64,000 nucleotides of DNA from ZC4RG29 sp964521255 (GTDB lineage: Bacteria; Bacteroidota; Bacteroidia; Cytophagales; Cyclobacteriaceae), in the NCBI GenBank assembly GCA_964521255.1, contig CAZFRM010000021.1:16483-80482 (forward strand). Reading direction: 5' to 3'. Both the position numbers and the translations under genes were made by a program. The notes beneath the pieces are model-generated. The model worked only from the letters and a program-made list of their open reading frames with translations. It was not told the origin of the DNA and searched no databases. Below, in pieces: positions 45,178-54,126 of the stretch (position 1 is its first letter; each line of letters starts with the position of its first letter).

Positions 45178-48100
45178 TTAACTCTTACGGTCCCGTCGAA
45201 TATTCGCCGACCACTTTTGAATCATGGCGGCCATATCTTCTTTCTTGATGGGCTTGCTTATATAATCGTCCATCCCCGCATTAATACATTCTTCACGATC
45301 ACTTTCCAGTGCATTGGCAGTCATTGCTATAATAACAGGCCTTGTTCCGTTGCGATGACGAATAATTCGTGTTGCTTCCAGTCCATCCATGCCGGGCATT
45401 TGTACATCCATGAGAATAATGTCATGCCTTGTTTTATGAAATACGTCTATTGCTTCTTGTCCGTCCGAGGCCGTATCAGCTGAATATCCCATCTTTCCTA
45501 AGATGCGATTAGCCAACTTCTGATTCACTTCATTATCATCTACAACGAGGATACGCAAAGACGGACTTTGCTCTTCTTTGCCATTGGCATGTATAGCATT
45601 AGTCTCGGTAGTCGTGTGTGATGCTGTGGGATGTCCACGAAGATGATTTACTATTTGTTTCCAAAGTAAATTTTGCTTCACGGGTTTTGTGAGAATAGAA
45701 GAGAACAGATGTGCATAGTCTCTTGATCGCTCATCTCCAATTGAACTTAATAAAAGAATAGGAGTACTGACACCATTCTCCTTCAATATTTCGGCAAATT
45801 GTACACCATTCATCTCCGGCATTTGCATATCCGTGAGGATAAGATCAAAGTTGTTATCCTTGATTAAACCAAGGGCTTCTTTTGCAGAGTCCGCCAATGT
45901 TGTAATAAATTTCCATTGCTCTAACTGATTTTTGAGAATGGTTCGGTTGGTTGCATTATCATCGACAACTAATATTGACTTGCCTTCAATGCCCGATGTA
46001 TTGGAGTGAACATAGGTCTTAATTGCTTTAATGCTTGAAGAAGCTTTAATAGTAAATGTGAATACTGTTCCATTCTCAGGTTCACTTTCCACCGTAATAT
46101 TTCCGCCCATAAGGTGTACCAGCTTTTCACAGATGGCAAGTCCAAGCCCCGTTCCGCCGTATTGCCGGGTGGTAGAAGAATCAACCTGAGAGAAAGGTTT
46201 AAATAATCGCTCAAGTTTATCTTTTGGAATTCCAATACCGGTATCACGTACTTCAAAGGCCAATTCAACGTGCTCGCTATCCAGTTTCATTAAGTGAACA
46301 CCAAGAAATACTTCACCTTGCCGCGTGAATTTAATGGCATTCCCGATCAGGTTAATTAAGACCTGCCGAAGTCGCAAGCTATCCCCAATAATCTGGGGAG
46401 GTACATTATAATCGATCTGATAAATTAAATCAAGTTCAGGCTTAGATGCGCGGCTTGTGAATAGATCAAATACTTCTTCTATACACCTGCGAAGATCAAA
46501 ATCTCTTTCTTCAAGTTCCATCTTGCCCGATTCGATCTTTGAAAAATCAAGAATATCATTAATAACCGTAAGAAGGCTTTCACTGCTATTACGAATGATA
46601 CCAAGATATTCCCGTTGTTCTCCGTTTAATGAAGTTTCACCAAGGAGAGATGACATGCCGATTACGCCATTCATGGGTGTTCGTATCTCATGACTCATCA
46701 TGGCAAGGAATGTACTCTTCGCGCGATTGGCTTGTTCAGCTTCATGTCTCGCTTTTTCGGCTTCTTCACGGGCTTTCCGTTCCTCGCGTGTGGAAACGGC
46801 GAGTTTCTCAGTCCTTTCTTTTACAAGGCGTTCAAGTTGTTTCTTTTGAAGATTGATGGCACGTATGCGAATGCGATAAGCTCCGATTATAAGTGCACCA
46901 AGCGCTAACAGCGAAAGAATTCGAAACCAGGTGGTCTTCCACAAAGGAGGTGTGATGCTTAATTGAACACCGATCATATCGGGTGACCAGTTACCCTGGT
47001 TGTCAAGACCTTTTACTTTAAACACATAATCTCCCGGGTTGAGATTGGTATACGTAGCCGCGCGCTTTGTATCGATGTAATTCCAATCTTTATCAAAGCC
47101 TTCCAGCATGTAGGCGTATCGTTTACGATCGCTTGCGGTGTAATTCAGCGAAGCGAATTCAAATGAGAAAACGGATTGATCGTAATCCAGCGTTATGGCT
47201 TTTGTTTCACCAATGCTCTTTTTTAAAATACCTTCACCCGTTATCGGTACCGACTTATTAAACACTTCAAAGTTTGTGAGTACAAGGGGAGGAGTGAAGG
47301 AAACATCGCGAACGCTATCCGGGTGAAACGTGTTGAACCCATTAATGCCACCAAAATAAAGTTTACCTGAACGGCTTTTCCAGTAAGCATGTTTAAATTC
47401 ATCCGACTGAAGGCCATCGGCCATGGTGTAGTTCTTGAATACTTTTGTTTGCGGGTTAAACCTCGAAAGACCCTTGTTGGTACTGATCCACAAATCACCA
47501 TGATCATCTTCAAGAATCCCTAAGATCGTTTCATTAGGCAGCCCATCTTTACGACCATAGTTTGTGAATTTATTTGTCTTTCGGTCAAAGTGATTCAACC
47601 CTGAGGCTGTTCCTATCCATAGATCCTTGTTCTGATCTTCTATAATGCAAAAAATGATATTGTTACTAATGCTCCATTTGTTCTTTGAATGTTTAAAAGA
47701 TTTAAAGGTTTTTTTCTCCTTGTCCATCAGACATAATCCACCGTGCGTTCCTATCCATAGATTTTTATCGCTGTCTTCAAAAACATTACTGACAACGGCA
47801 TGACTCAGGCTGGTGGAATCACCTTCGATAGGGCGGTAGTGGATGAAAGATTGAGTTTTAGGATCATACTGGTCCAATCCATTGGAGTATGTTCCCACCC
47901 AAATGTTCTTATCAGAATCCTCATAAATTGTCCATGCGTTGTTACTTGACAAACTGGAGGGATCGGCTGGATTATTAACGAAATGCTGATAGTAATTCTT
48001 TTTTGGATTAAATACCGTAATGCCATTGCCCCATGTTCCGATCCACAGATTGTTTTTACTATCTTCTGTAATGGCGAGTATATAATTTCCACCGATGGTT

Positions 48101-49347
48101 TTCTTGTTTCCAATCTCGTGTTTAAAATGTTTGAACACGCCTTTCTTCGGATCAAATAAATTAACACCACCGCCATCTGTGCCGATCCAAATATTGTCCT
48201 GCGAATCCTCATAGATTGCCAGGACATTGTTATGACTTAAGCTGTTATCTGCAGAAGTATGTTGATAATGAACAAATTTGTCTTTGTCCTTTCCATAGAG
48301 GTTTATCCCGCCGCTGAAAGTCCCCAACCACATGTTGCCTTTTGTATCACAATATATTGACCAAATCGAATTGTTATTCAATCCTGAATGGACTACCTCA
48401 TCCTGGCTATGCGTGGCCAGGCGGTTTCCTCCGGGGTCGACAACTAACAATCCTTCATTTTCAACGCCAACCCATATATTTCCTTTATCATCTTCACAAA
48501 GACCGAGAATCGAATGATGAAGAGGTGAGAAATTGAATCGCTGAAATACGCCGGTGTTTTTATCTAACCGAATTAATCCACCTTCGTTAAGGCCAATCCA
48601 AATACGATCACGGCTATCCTTAAAAAGATTCCACACTTTGTTTGTGCTTATCGAAGTGGAGTCAAGAGGATTATGGGTAAATCGTGTGAACGTTTTGCTT
48701 TTCTTATCCAGGCGATTTAATCCACCATTATACGTTCCGACCCATAGGTAATCACCGTCATTAAGAATAGTTTTCACACCATCGTCACTCAGGCTTTGAT
48801 GATCAATTGTTCTTTTAAAATGTAAAAATTGCTGTGTCTTTAAATCGAAACGATCAATGCCGCTATCTTCAAAACCAATCCACAACATCTGATCCTCATC
48901 GATTGCCAGTGTATTGACAAAATTACTGGCAATACCATCACGATCGGTAGGATTAGCAATAAAACTTTTGAACGTCTCTTTCTCGCGATCAAACATACTA
49001 AGACCGCTAAAAGTAGCTATCCACAAATTGCCGGCATTGTCTTCAACGATATCATTAATAATGTTGCCTGTAATGGATTGGGGATTCTTTATGTCACTTT
49101 TATATACTTTAATAGAATAGCCATCATATTGATTCAGACCATCACGGGTACCAAACCACATGAATCCACGGCTGTCCTGGAAAATGCAAATGACATTACT
49201 TTGAGAAAGACCATTAGCGGTTCCGATATGTTCAAATTTCAAATGCTCTAATTGTGCCTGGAGGGAAAAATTGAAAAAAAGAGAAGCTGTGAAAACGAAT
49301 GCTTTCAAAATATTTTTACGTGCAGCAATGGAGCAGGTAGAGCTCAT
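45178..49347 (-). CDS. Hybrid two-component sensor (propeller, Y_Y_Y, HisKA, HATPase, two receivers)
   Basis: A 1389-residue membrane protein: signal peptide (to about 32), then a periplasmic two-bladed propeller of roughly 14 Reg_prop repeats (G-L-S-Q-S-N-V-I, G-F-M-W-F-G-T-R-D-G-L-N, N-L-W-I-G-T). A Y_Y_Y domain and one membrane helix (about 800-820) follow, then a coiled coil and HisKA (His about 885 in M-S-H-E-I-R-T-P-M-N). HATPase (N-L-I-G-N-A-I-K-F-T, G-T-G-L-G-L-A-I) and two receivers (D in L-T-D-M-Q-M-P about 1170, and L-M-D-V-Q-M-P about 1313) complete it. Unlike Bacteroides HTCS proteins it has no AraC output domain, so it needs a separate output. The Hpt gene 8 bases upstream is the likely relay partner. 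Confidence 0.93.
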   Translation of the reverse strand: MSSTCSIAARKNILKAFVFTASLFFNFSLQAQLEHLKFEHIGTANGLSQSNVICIFQDSRGFMWFGTRDGLNQYDGYSIKVYKSDIKNPQSITGNIINDIVEDNAGNLWIATFSGLSMFDREKETFKSFIANPTDRDGIASNFVNTLAIDEDQMLWIGFEDSGIDRFDLKTQQFLHFKRTIDHQSLSDDGVKTILNDGDYLWVGTYNGGLNRLDKKSKTFTRFTHNPLDSTSISTNKVWNLFKDSRDRIWIGLNEGGLIRLDKNTGVFQRFNFSPLHHSILGLCEDDKGNIWVGVENEGLLVVDPGGNRLATHSQDEVVHSGLNNNSIWSIYCDTKGNMWLGTFSGGINLYGKDKDKFVHYQHTSADNSLSHNNVLAIYEDSQDNIWIGTDGGGVNLFDPKKGVFKHFKHEIGNKKTIGGNYILAITEDSKNNLWIGTWGNGITVFNPKKNYYQHFVNNPADPSSLSSNNAWTIYEDSDKNIWVGTYSNGLDQYDPKTQSFIHYRPIEGDSTSLSHAVVSNVFEDSDKNLWIGTHGGLCLMDKEKKTFKSFKHSKNKWSISNNIIFCIIEDQNKDLWIGTASGLNHFDRKTNKFTNYGRKDGLPNETILGILEDDHGDLWISTNKGLSRFNPQTKVFKNYTMADGLQSDEFKHAYWKSRSGKLYFGGINGFNTFHPDSVRDVSFTPPLVLTNFEVFNKSVPITGEGILKKSIGETKAITLDYDQSVFSFEFASLNYTASDRKRYAYMLEGFDKDWNYIDTKRAATYTNLNPGDYVFKVKGLDNQGNWSPDMIGVQLSITPPLWKTTWFRILSLLALGALIIGAYRIRIRAINLQKKQLERLVKERTEKLAVSTREERKAREEAEKARHEAEQANRAKSTFLAMMSHEIRTPMNGVIGMSSLLGETSLNGEQREYLGIIRNSSESLLTVINDILDFSKIESGKMELEERDFDLRRCIEEVFDLFTSRASKPELDLIYQIDYNVPPQIIGDSLRLRQVLINLIGNAIKFTRQGEVFLGVHLMKLDSEHVELAFEVRDTGIGIPKDKLERLFKPFSQVDSSTTRQYGGTGLGLAICEKLVHLMGGNITVESEPENGTVFTFTIKASSSIKAIKTYVHSNTSGIEGKSILVVDDNATNRTILKNQLEQWKFITTLADSAKEALGLIKDNNFDLILTDMQMPEMNGVQFAEILKENGVSTPILLLSSIGDERSRDYAHLFSSILTKPVKQNLLWKQIVNHLRGHPTASHTTTETNAIHANGKEEQSPSLRILVVDDNEVNQKLANRILGKMGYSADTASDGQEAIDVFHKTRHDIILMDVQMPGMDGLEATRIIRHRNGTRPVIIAMTANALESDREECINAGMDDYISKPIKKEDMAAMIQKWSANIRRDRKS

Positions 49348-49355
49348 GCTAGTGT

Positions 49356-49712
49356 TTAACTGGCTTTTTTAATGACCGCTTCATTTTCAAGACATTTGAT
49401 CTGATGATCTATAAGCTGAAAAAATTGTTCTATTTTTTTACGGATAACAGATTTCTGCGGGGCCTTAAGTAAGGCTTTAAAATCAACCACAAATTGATTG
49501 ATCTCCCGATTATCAATAATCGTAAGAGTTGACTTGGCTTTATGGGCAGCTTGCTCAAAAATGTGCGCATGAGCTTGTTGAGCAGCCTGATAAAGTTCGC
49601 GCAGATTACTGATCATTAATCCAATCAGTTCTCGTCTGAACTCGGAATCATCATCTGTAAAAGCGGTCAATCTGTCTGTCAGCGACAATTCTTGGTTAAA
49701 GATGGGTTTCAT
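49356..49712 (-). CDS. Hpt (histidine phosphotransfer) domain protein
   Basis: A 118-residue all-helical protein. The motif A-A-H-K-A-K-S-T, about residue 55-62, corresponds to the Hpt H-x-x-K-G-(S/A), with the phospho-accepting His followed by Lys at +3. It is the first gene of the unit with the hybrid kinase, so it probably accepts phosphate from one of the two receivers and passes it to an unlinked regulator. The Gly of the canonical motif is replaced by Ser in K-S-T, a mild deviation. Confidence 0.75.
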   Translation of the reverse strand: MKPIFNQELSLTDRLTAFTDDDSEFRRELIGLMISNLRELYQAAQQAHAHIFEQAAHKAKSTLTIIDNREINQFVVDFKALLKAPQKSVIRKKIEQFFQLIDHQIKCLENEAVIKKAS

Positions 49713-50311
49713 AGGTTTAAGGTTCTCAAAACTACGTTAACCCTAACAATGAATAGTCCAACTTATTAATGCTTTAAAAACAGATGCAAGAAATAGCAGG
49801 AAATTCTACTTTTTCGAAATCCTGGAAATTATTGAACAGGAGGGGTTGCAAGCGTTAACGTAAAGACCGCTAAGCGTCACGGTGATATTATTTGTGATAA
49901 TGATTTAACTAAAATTCCGGTGCCTCTGATGTACCAAAATGAATTTACTTGTACATTAAAGAAGCAGTTAAAACATCTTTAAATCCCAAATAGGAACTGA
50001 ATTCCAAAAAATTACATGAGCGGTGTTTTCATTCGTAACGGAGAGCGTTATGAGATTCATATTTTCACGCAAATCGCTAAGCGTTTTCGCAAAGCCAGCA
50101 AAAGTCATTCTGCTCTTAACTCTTCGCGTTTTCTTTGCTTGATATCTTCGCGTGAACGCAGATGAAGAATACATAGGGTGTGCCAATCAAACGCAGCATC
50201 GTCTTAACACTTAATCAAGACAATCCTTAAGTCCTACAAACCTGCCCGTCCGGCAGACGGGTTATGGTTCATACAAATTGATCTACGAACGATTGGCACT
50301 ATGCACAGGCC
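49713..50311. other. Intergenic region with degenerate repeats
   Basis: About 600 bases with no convincing gene. It holds two related strings, AACGTAAAGACCGCTAAGCG near 49857 and AATCGCTAAGCGTTTTCGC near 50074, plus further CTTCGCG-type words to 50160. A GC-rich hairpin, CCCGTC-N5-GACGGG, lies at 50249-50265. These look like worn copies of dispersed non-coding repeats. A 72-residue minus-strand frame here (49968-50186) is Arg/Lys-rich with no family features and was not accepted. Confidence 0.45.
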
Positions 50312-50890
50312 CTAATTAATATCTCCTTTAACAAATTCTGCATTAGCAGTAATCGTTACTTCATCGCCAAGCATAGCAGATGGAGTATCTTTGCTTATTG
50401 CAAAATCAGAACGTTTCAGCACACCGGTTACTTTAAAACCGGCAATCGTCTTTTTAGTATAAGGATGAACTCCTGTTCCATTTAAGGTAACATCCAATTC
50501 AACTGGCTTGGTTATACCATGAAGAGTAAGGTCACCAATAAGCTTGTATTTTTTATCCGATACCTTTTTGAATGATTTACTTTTGAAAATCAAAGAAGGA
50601 TATTTTGCCGCATCGAAGAAGTCAGGATTTTTAAGATGCTCATCGCGTTTATCATTGTCTGTATCGATGGAGTTTATATCAGCCGTCAATTCAATAACAG
50701 CGTCTGAAAAATCCTCTTTGGAGGAGATGATCCTGGCGTCAAATGAATTAAAGGTTCCTTCCACATCAGATATCATCATGTGTGTGATGCTGAACCCAAG
50801 ACGTGCATGCGATTGATCAAGTGACCAGGTCTGTCCGAAAACGAGTGCACTTGAAATAAGAAATAAAACCGAAAAAATAATTTTCTTCAT
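50312..50890 (-). CDS. YceI family periplasmic lipid-binding protein
   Basis: A 192-residue protein, signal peptide 1-19 (A-L-V-F-G-Q). The mature domain starts T-W-S-L-D-Q-S-H-A-R-L-G-F-S-I-T-H, the YceI hallmark, and includes D-A-R-I-I-S-S-K-E-D-F, H-L-K-N-P-D-F-F-D-A-A-K-Y-P and D-L-T-L-H-G-I-T-K-P-V. The eight-stranded barrel binds isoprenoid quinones or amphiphiles in the periplasm. It is divergent from an HxlR-type regulator with a shared 91-base promoter region, so it is probably that regulator's target. Confidence 0.93.
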   Translation of the reverse strand: MKKIIFSVLFLISSALVFGQTWSLDQSHARLGFSITHMMISDVEGTFNSFDARIISSKEDFSDAVIELTADINSIDTDNDKRDEHLKNPDFFDAAKYPSLIFKSKSFKKVSDKKYKLIGDLTLHGITKPVELDVTLNGTGVHPYTKKTIAGFKVTGVLKRSDFAISKDTPSAMLGDEVTITANAEFVKGDIN

Positions 50891-50903
50891 ATATTTGTGT
50901 TTA

Positions 50904-50954
50904 ATTAGTTACTAATAATAACTCAAAACTATTTAGGAACTTAGTAGTAAACAA
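50904..50954 (-). promoter_or_regulatory. YceI promoter with overlapping operator-like palindromes
   Basis: On the minus strand TAGTTTTG (50924-50931) fits the Bacteroidota -7 box TAnnTTTG, with TTG (50952-50954) 20 bases upstream as the -33 element. Just downstream lies the perfect palindrome ATTAGTTACTAAT (50904-50916), overlapped by AGTTA-N7-TAACT (50907-50923). They would sit at the transcription start and are good candidates for HxlR-type repressor binding. Confidence 0.6.
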
Positions 50955-50981
50955 GAAGGAACAACATCATAAGTAAGTATC

Positions 50982-51416
50982 ATGGGCGTAACTATTGTTG
51001 AGAATCAGCCGGTTAGACAGCAAAAAAAAATTGGAAAAATTCTACAGGAAGGCCCTCACGGGTGCCTTTGTCCCATTCATGATTTTTTAAATCACTTTGC
51101 CACGAAATGGTCCATGCTGGTCATACTCAACCTGGGCTACGCCGGAAAGCCGCGCTTTAATGAATTAAAGAACATGATTACCGGCATCTCACAGCGGATG
51201 CTCACGGTTACATTGCGTTCGCTGGAAGAAGATGGACTGATTTCACGACATCTTTACCCTGAAATTCCACCTCGCGTTGAATACGCGCTGACACCCCTCG
51301 GAAGAAGTCTGCTGGATGTAATGACACACCTGGGAGAATGGGCCTCTAAACACGAAGCAGAAATTGTCAAAGCGCGGAAGAAATTCAGCAAGCAGAAAGA
51401 AGGAGGTAGGCTCTGA
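50982..51416 (+). CDS. HxlR family winged-helix transcriptional regulator
   Basis: A 144-residue protein. The HxlR domain begins C-L-C-P-I-H-D-F-L-N-H-F-A-T-K-W-S-M-L-V-I, with the usual N-terminal Cys-Pro. It continues with R-F-N-E-L-K-N-M-I-T-G-I-S-Q-R-M-L-T-V-T-L-R-S-L-E-E (recognition helix) and V-E-Y-A-L-T-P-L-G-R-S-L (wing). The N-terminal Cys may act as a redox or electrophile sensor, as in YodB/HypR; this is inference. Divergent orientation to YceI and the palindromes between them suggest it controls YceI and itself. Confidence 0.93.
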   Translation: MGVTIVENQPVRQQKKIGKILQEGPHGCLCPIHDFLNHFATKWSMLVILNLGYAGKPRFNELKNMITGISQRMLTVTLRSLEEDGLISRHLYPEIPPRVEYALTPLGRSLLDVMTHLGEWASKHEAEIVKARKKFSKQKEGGRL

Positions 51417-51460
51417 TTCTTCAAATCGGGTCTCATACTAATTGCCAAAGATCCGTTTCA

Positions 51461-52444
51461 TCACTTTAGCGCTTCAACAATTTCAGTCAGCCGGTTTGTA
51501 TAACCAAATTCATTATCAAACCATGCACCTATCTTGATGTGATTTCCGATTGCTTTTGTTTGAGTGGAGTCAAATATTGCAGAGTGAGCATTGCCGATGA
51601 TATCAGCAGATACAATCAGGTCATCCGTATAACCAAGAATATTTTTTAGCTCATGTGCAGCAGCTCGCTTATATAATTCATTCAACTCAACAGCGCTAAT
51701 GCTTTCATTGAGAACAATTGAAAAGTCGGCCAATGCTCCGCACAGAACAGGCACGCGGGTAGAGGTAGTTGTTATTCTTCCTTTTATTTTTGGAAACAAA
51801 CGCTCGAGTGTTTCCGCCAGGTCAATTTCTACCGGTATGATAGAAGTGCCGGAAGCCCTTCCTCTTCGGAAATTTTTATTTGCACCATCCATCAATGATT
51901 GCCGCGATGTATAAGCGTGCAAAACGTTTATGTGGATAGATTCAATTGAATAGGATTTCATTAGCGGAAGCAAAATCACCGATGAACAATTGGTCATGCA
52001 ACCTCCAGAAGATATTATCGCATGATCTTCTTTTAACAGGTTATCATTAAAACCTTTGATCAGCAATGGTATATTTTCTGAACCGGTAGTCGACAAGAGT
52101 ACTTTCCTTGCGCCTGCTTTACAATGTTTCTGCAGGAGAGGAGCGGATGTGAATCTGCCCGTACATTCAACAACCAGGTCTATATTCAATTCTTTCCATG
52201 GTAACTGTTCCGGATCAGGAATGCTCAGCACTTTCGTTACGCCCACCGATGTTAATAACATTTCATCTTTGAGTGATATTTCTTTGTTGTATGCGCCAGA
52301 GATAGAATCGTATTTTAAAAGATATAACAAGTTATCCGGCGTCATCAGATCATTTACGGCAACTATCTCAATATCATTCCTTTCAGCAAGAAGCTTGAAT
52401 AATAGACGTCCGATCCTTCCCATTCCATTTATGGCAACTCTCAT
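51461..52444 (-). CDS. Divergent glyceraldehyde-3-phosphate dehydrogenase
   Basis: A 327-residue GAPDH-family enzyme. The NAD site is I-N-G-M-G-R-I-G-R; the catalytic Cys149 lies in S-G-G-C-M-T-N-C and His176 in L-H-A-Y-T-S, at the canonical positions. The C-terminal W-F-D-N-E-F-G-Y-T-N-R replaces the common W-Y-D-N-E-W-G-Y-S. The loop around the Cys (usual A-S-C-T-T-N-C) and the phosphate-binding loop (R-G-R-A-S-G-T-S-I-I-P) are unusual, so it may be a second GAPDH or may prefer another phosphorylated aldehyde. It stands alone, divergent from the M20 peptidase. Confidence 0.88.
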   Translation of the reverse strand: MRVAINGMGRIGRLLFKLLAERNDIEIVAVNDLMTPDNLLYLLKYDSISGAYNKEISLKDEMLLTSVGVTKVLSIPDPEQLPWKELNIDLVVECTGRFTSAPLLQKHCKAGARKVLLSTTGSENIPLLIKGFNDNLLKEDHAIISSGGCMTNCSSVILLPLMKSYSIESIHINVLHAYTSRQSLMDGANKNFRRGRASGTSIIPVEIDLAETLERLFPKIKGRITTTSTRVPVLCGALADFSIVLNESISAVELNELYKRAAAHELKNILGYTDDLIVSADIIGNAHSAIFDSTQTKAIGNHIKIGAWFDNEFGYTNRLTEIVEALK

Positions 52445-52553
52445 ATGTTTATTTTCGTCACAGGTGTATTACGTGTTGATGATAACTATTGTTGTGCTTG
52501 TATATTGATCTGCGAAAATCGATTTTTAAGGGAAAGTTCCAATAACCCAGGCC

Positions 52554-54041
52554 ATGAAACTAAGCTTATTATTTTTTATCGCTGTCATTCCATTCGTTTG
52601 CCCTGCGCAGAAAGCAAAAAATGATGCTTCCGTCAATCTTAAAAAGTTACGAGCGAGCTTAAAGCCTGCGGAAGAATACATGCGGCAGCAGGAAGAAAAT
52701 CGCTTGAAAGAATTAACGGAGTTCCTGGCTATTCCCAGTATTTCTTCTTTGCCTGAGCATGCCTCTGATGTTGAGAAGGCAGCATCATGGCTGGAAGCGA
52801 AATGCCTTGCCATTGGTTTCACGAGGGCGACCATCATTAAATCAGAAAACAATCCTATCGTATTTGCCGAGTGGAACAAAGCGAAGGGAAAGCCAACCGT
52901 TTTAGTGTATGGTCACTATGATGTGCAGCCTGTCAATGAAAGTGAATGGAGTAGCCCTCCCTTTGTAGCCACAAGAAAAGAAGATAGAATTTATGCTCGC
53001 GGATCAGCGGATGATAAGGGAGGACTGATGATTGCTGTTTGGGCAGTGGAAGCGATGCTGAAAGCAAATGGCACCTTGCCCGTGAATGTAAAATTTGTTT
53101 TTGAGGGCGGGGAGGAGTCTGGGAGTCCCGGTTTCAAAAAATTCCTGGAAGAAAACAAGGCGATGCTGCAAGCGGACTTTGCCTACAATGCAGACGGTGG
53201 ACAGGCAAGCGTAACCCAACCGGAAATCGGTCTTGGCTTGCGCGGAATGGTTGTACTGCAGTTTGAAGTGAAAACTTCGGACAGAGATGTGCACTCGGGA
53301 GTATATGGCGGAAAAACGCCCAACGCTACCAAAGCAATTGCTGAAATAATAAACTCATTTTACAGTGATGATGGAAAGGTAGCCGTGAAGGGTTTTTATG
53401 ATAAGGTTTCTCCCATAACGCCAACGGAAAAAGAAATGATTCAAAACACTCCTTACGATGCGGCTAATGAGATGCAGGCTACCGGTACAACCGCAGATGT
53501 AGGTGACACCACTTTTGCTCCGTTGGAACGGGTGTGGTTCAGGCCAACGCTTGAAGTGAATGGATTGTGGGGTGGCTACATAGCCAAAGATGGTTTTTCA
53601 AGTATTATACCCGGAACAGCACATGCACGTATTTCCTGCAGGCTGGTAGAGAAGCAGGATCCGGTTGAAATAATAAACCTCGTTAAGCAACATATCGAAG
53701 AGCATAGACCTACCGGTACTACCATCACATTTAAGGATTTTCCATACTACGCTGATCCCATTAAATATCCAACGGATACAAAAGCTTTTTATAGTGCTTA
53801 TCATGTTCTAAAAGAAGTGTATCAGCAAGAAGTATTGCTGAAAGCCGATGGCGGCAGCATTGGCGCCATGAGCAATTTTAAAGAGGTGCTTGATCTTTAT
53901 GTTTACTCTTTTGGTTTTGTGCTTCCCGATGAGAACTTTCATGCGGCAGATGAGTTCATCCGCATGAGTGACATACGAACAGGACAGACGGCTTATGCGC
54001 TGCTTCTGAAATACATAGGGGAGAAGGGCAATAGCAAATGA
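52554..54041 (+). CDS. M20 family metallopeptidase (dipeptidase), exported
   Basis: A 495-residue protein with a signal peptide (to V-C-P-A-Q). Zinc ligands and catalytic residues are visible: G-H121-Y-D123-V-Q-P, the bridging Asp in G-S-A-D-D-K-G-G (153/154), E187-E188 in E-G-G-E-E-S-G-S, and the late G-G-S-I-G and E-N-F-H-A-A-D-E with the last His ligand. The dimerisation lid occupies about 235-360 (V-H-S-G-V-Y-G-G). This is the CNDP/PepV-like dipeptidase branch, here placed in the periplasm. The next gene is an exported esterase, and the two may form a small scavenging unit. Confidence 0.93.
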   Translation: MKLSLLFFIAVIPFVCPAQKAKNDASVNLKKLRASLKPAEEYMRQQEENRLKELTEFLAIPSISSLPEHASDVEKAASWLEAKCLAIGFTRATIIKSENNPIVFAEWNKAKGKPTVLVYGHYDVQPVNESEWSSPPFVATRKEDRIYARGSADDKGGLMIAVWAVEAMLKANGTLPVNVKFVFEGGEESGSPGFKKFLEENKAMLQADFAYNADGGQASVTQPEIGLGLRGMVVLQFEVKTSDRDVHSGVYGGKTPNATKAIAEIINSFYSDDGKVAVKGFYDKVSPITPTEKEMIQNTPYDAANEMQATGTTADVGDTTFAPLERVWFRPTLEVNGLWGGYIAKDGFSSIIPGTAHARISCRLVEKQDPVEIINLVKQHIEEHRPTGTTITFKDFPYYADPIKYPTDTKAFYSAYHVLKEVYQQEVLLKADGGSIGAMSNFKEVLDLYVYSFGFVLPDENFHAADEFIRMSDIRTGQTAYALLLKYIGEKGNSK

Positions 54042-54126
54042 CACTGATTCCAGCCCGGCATATTTACATGAAAGTGTTGTTTGGGTGTTTTCTTAAAGTT
54101 ACTATTACTTTTAAAATGTTATTATA

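Noticed and set aside
46629..46908. Overlapping plus-strand frames inside the hybrid kinase
   Set aside because: They cover the HisKA region of the sense protein and are shadows.
49968..50186. A 72-residue basic minus-strand frame
   Set aside because: It lies over degenerate repeats and has no start signal or recognisable domain.
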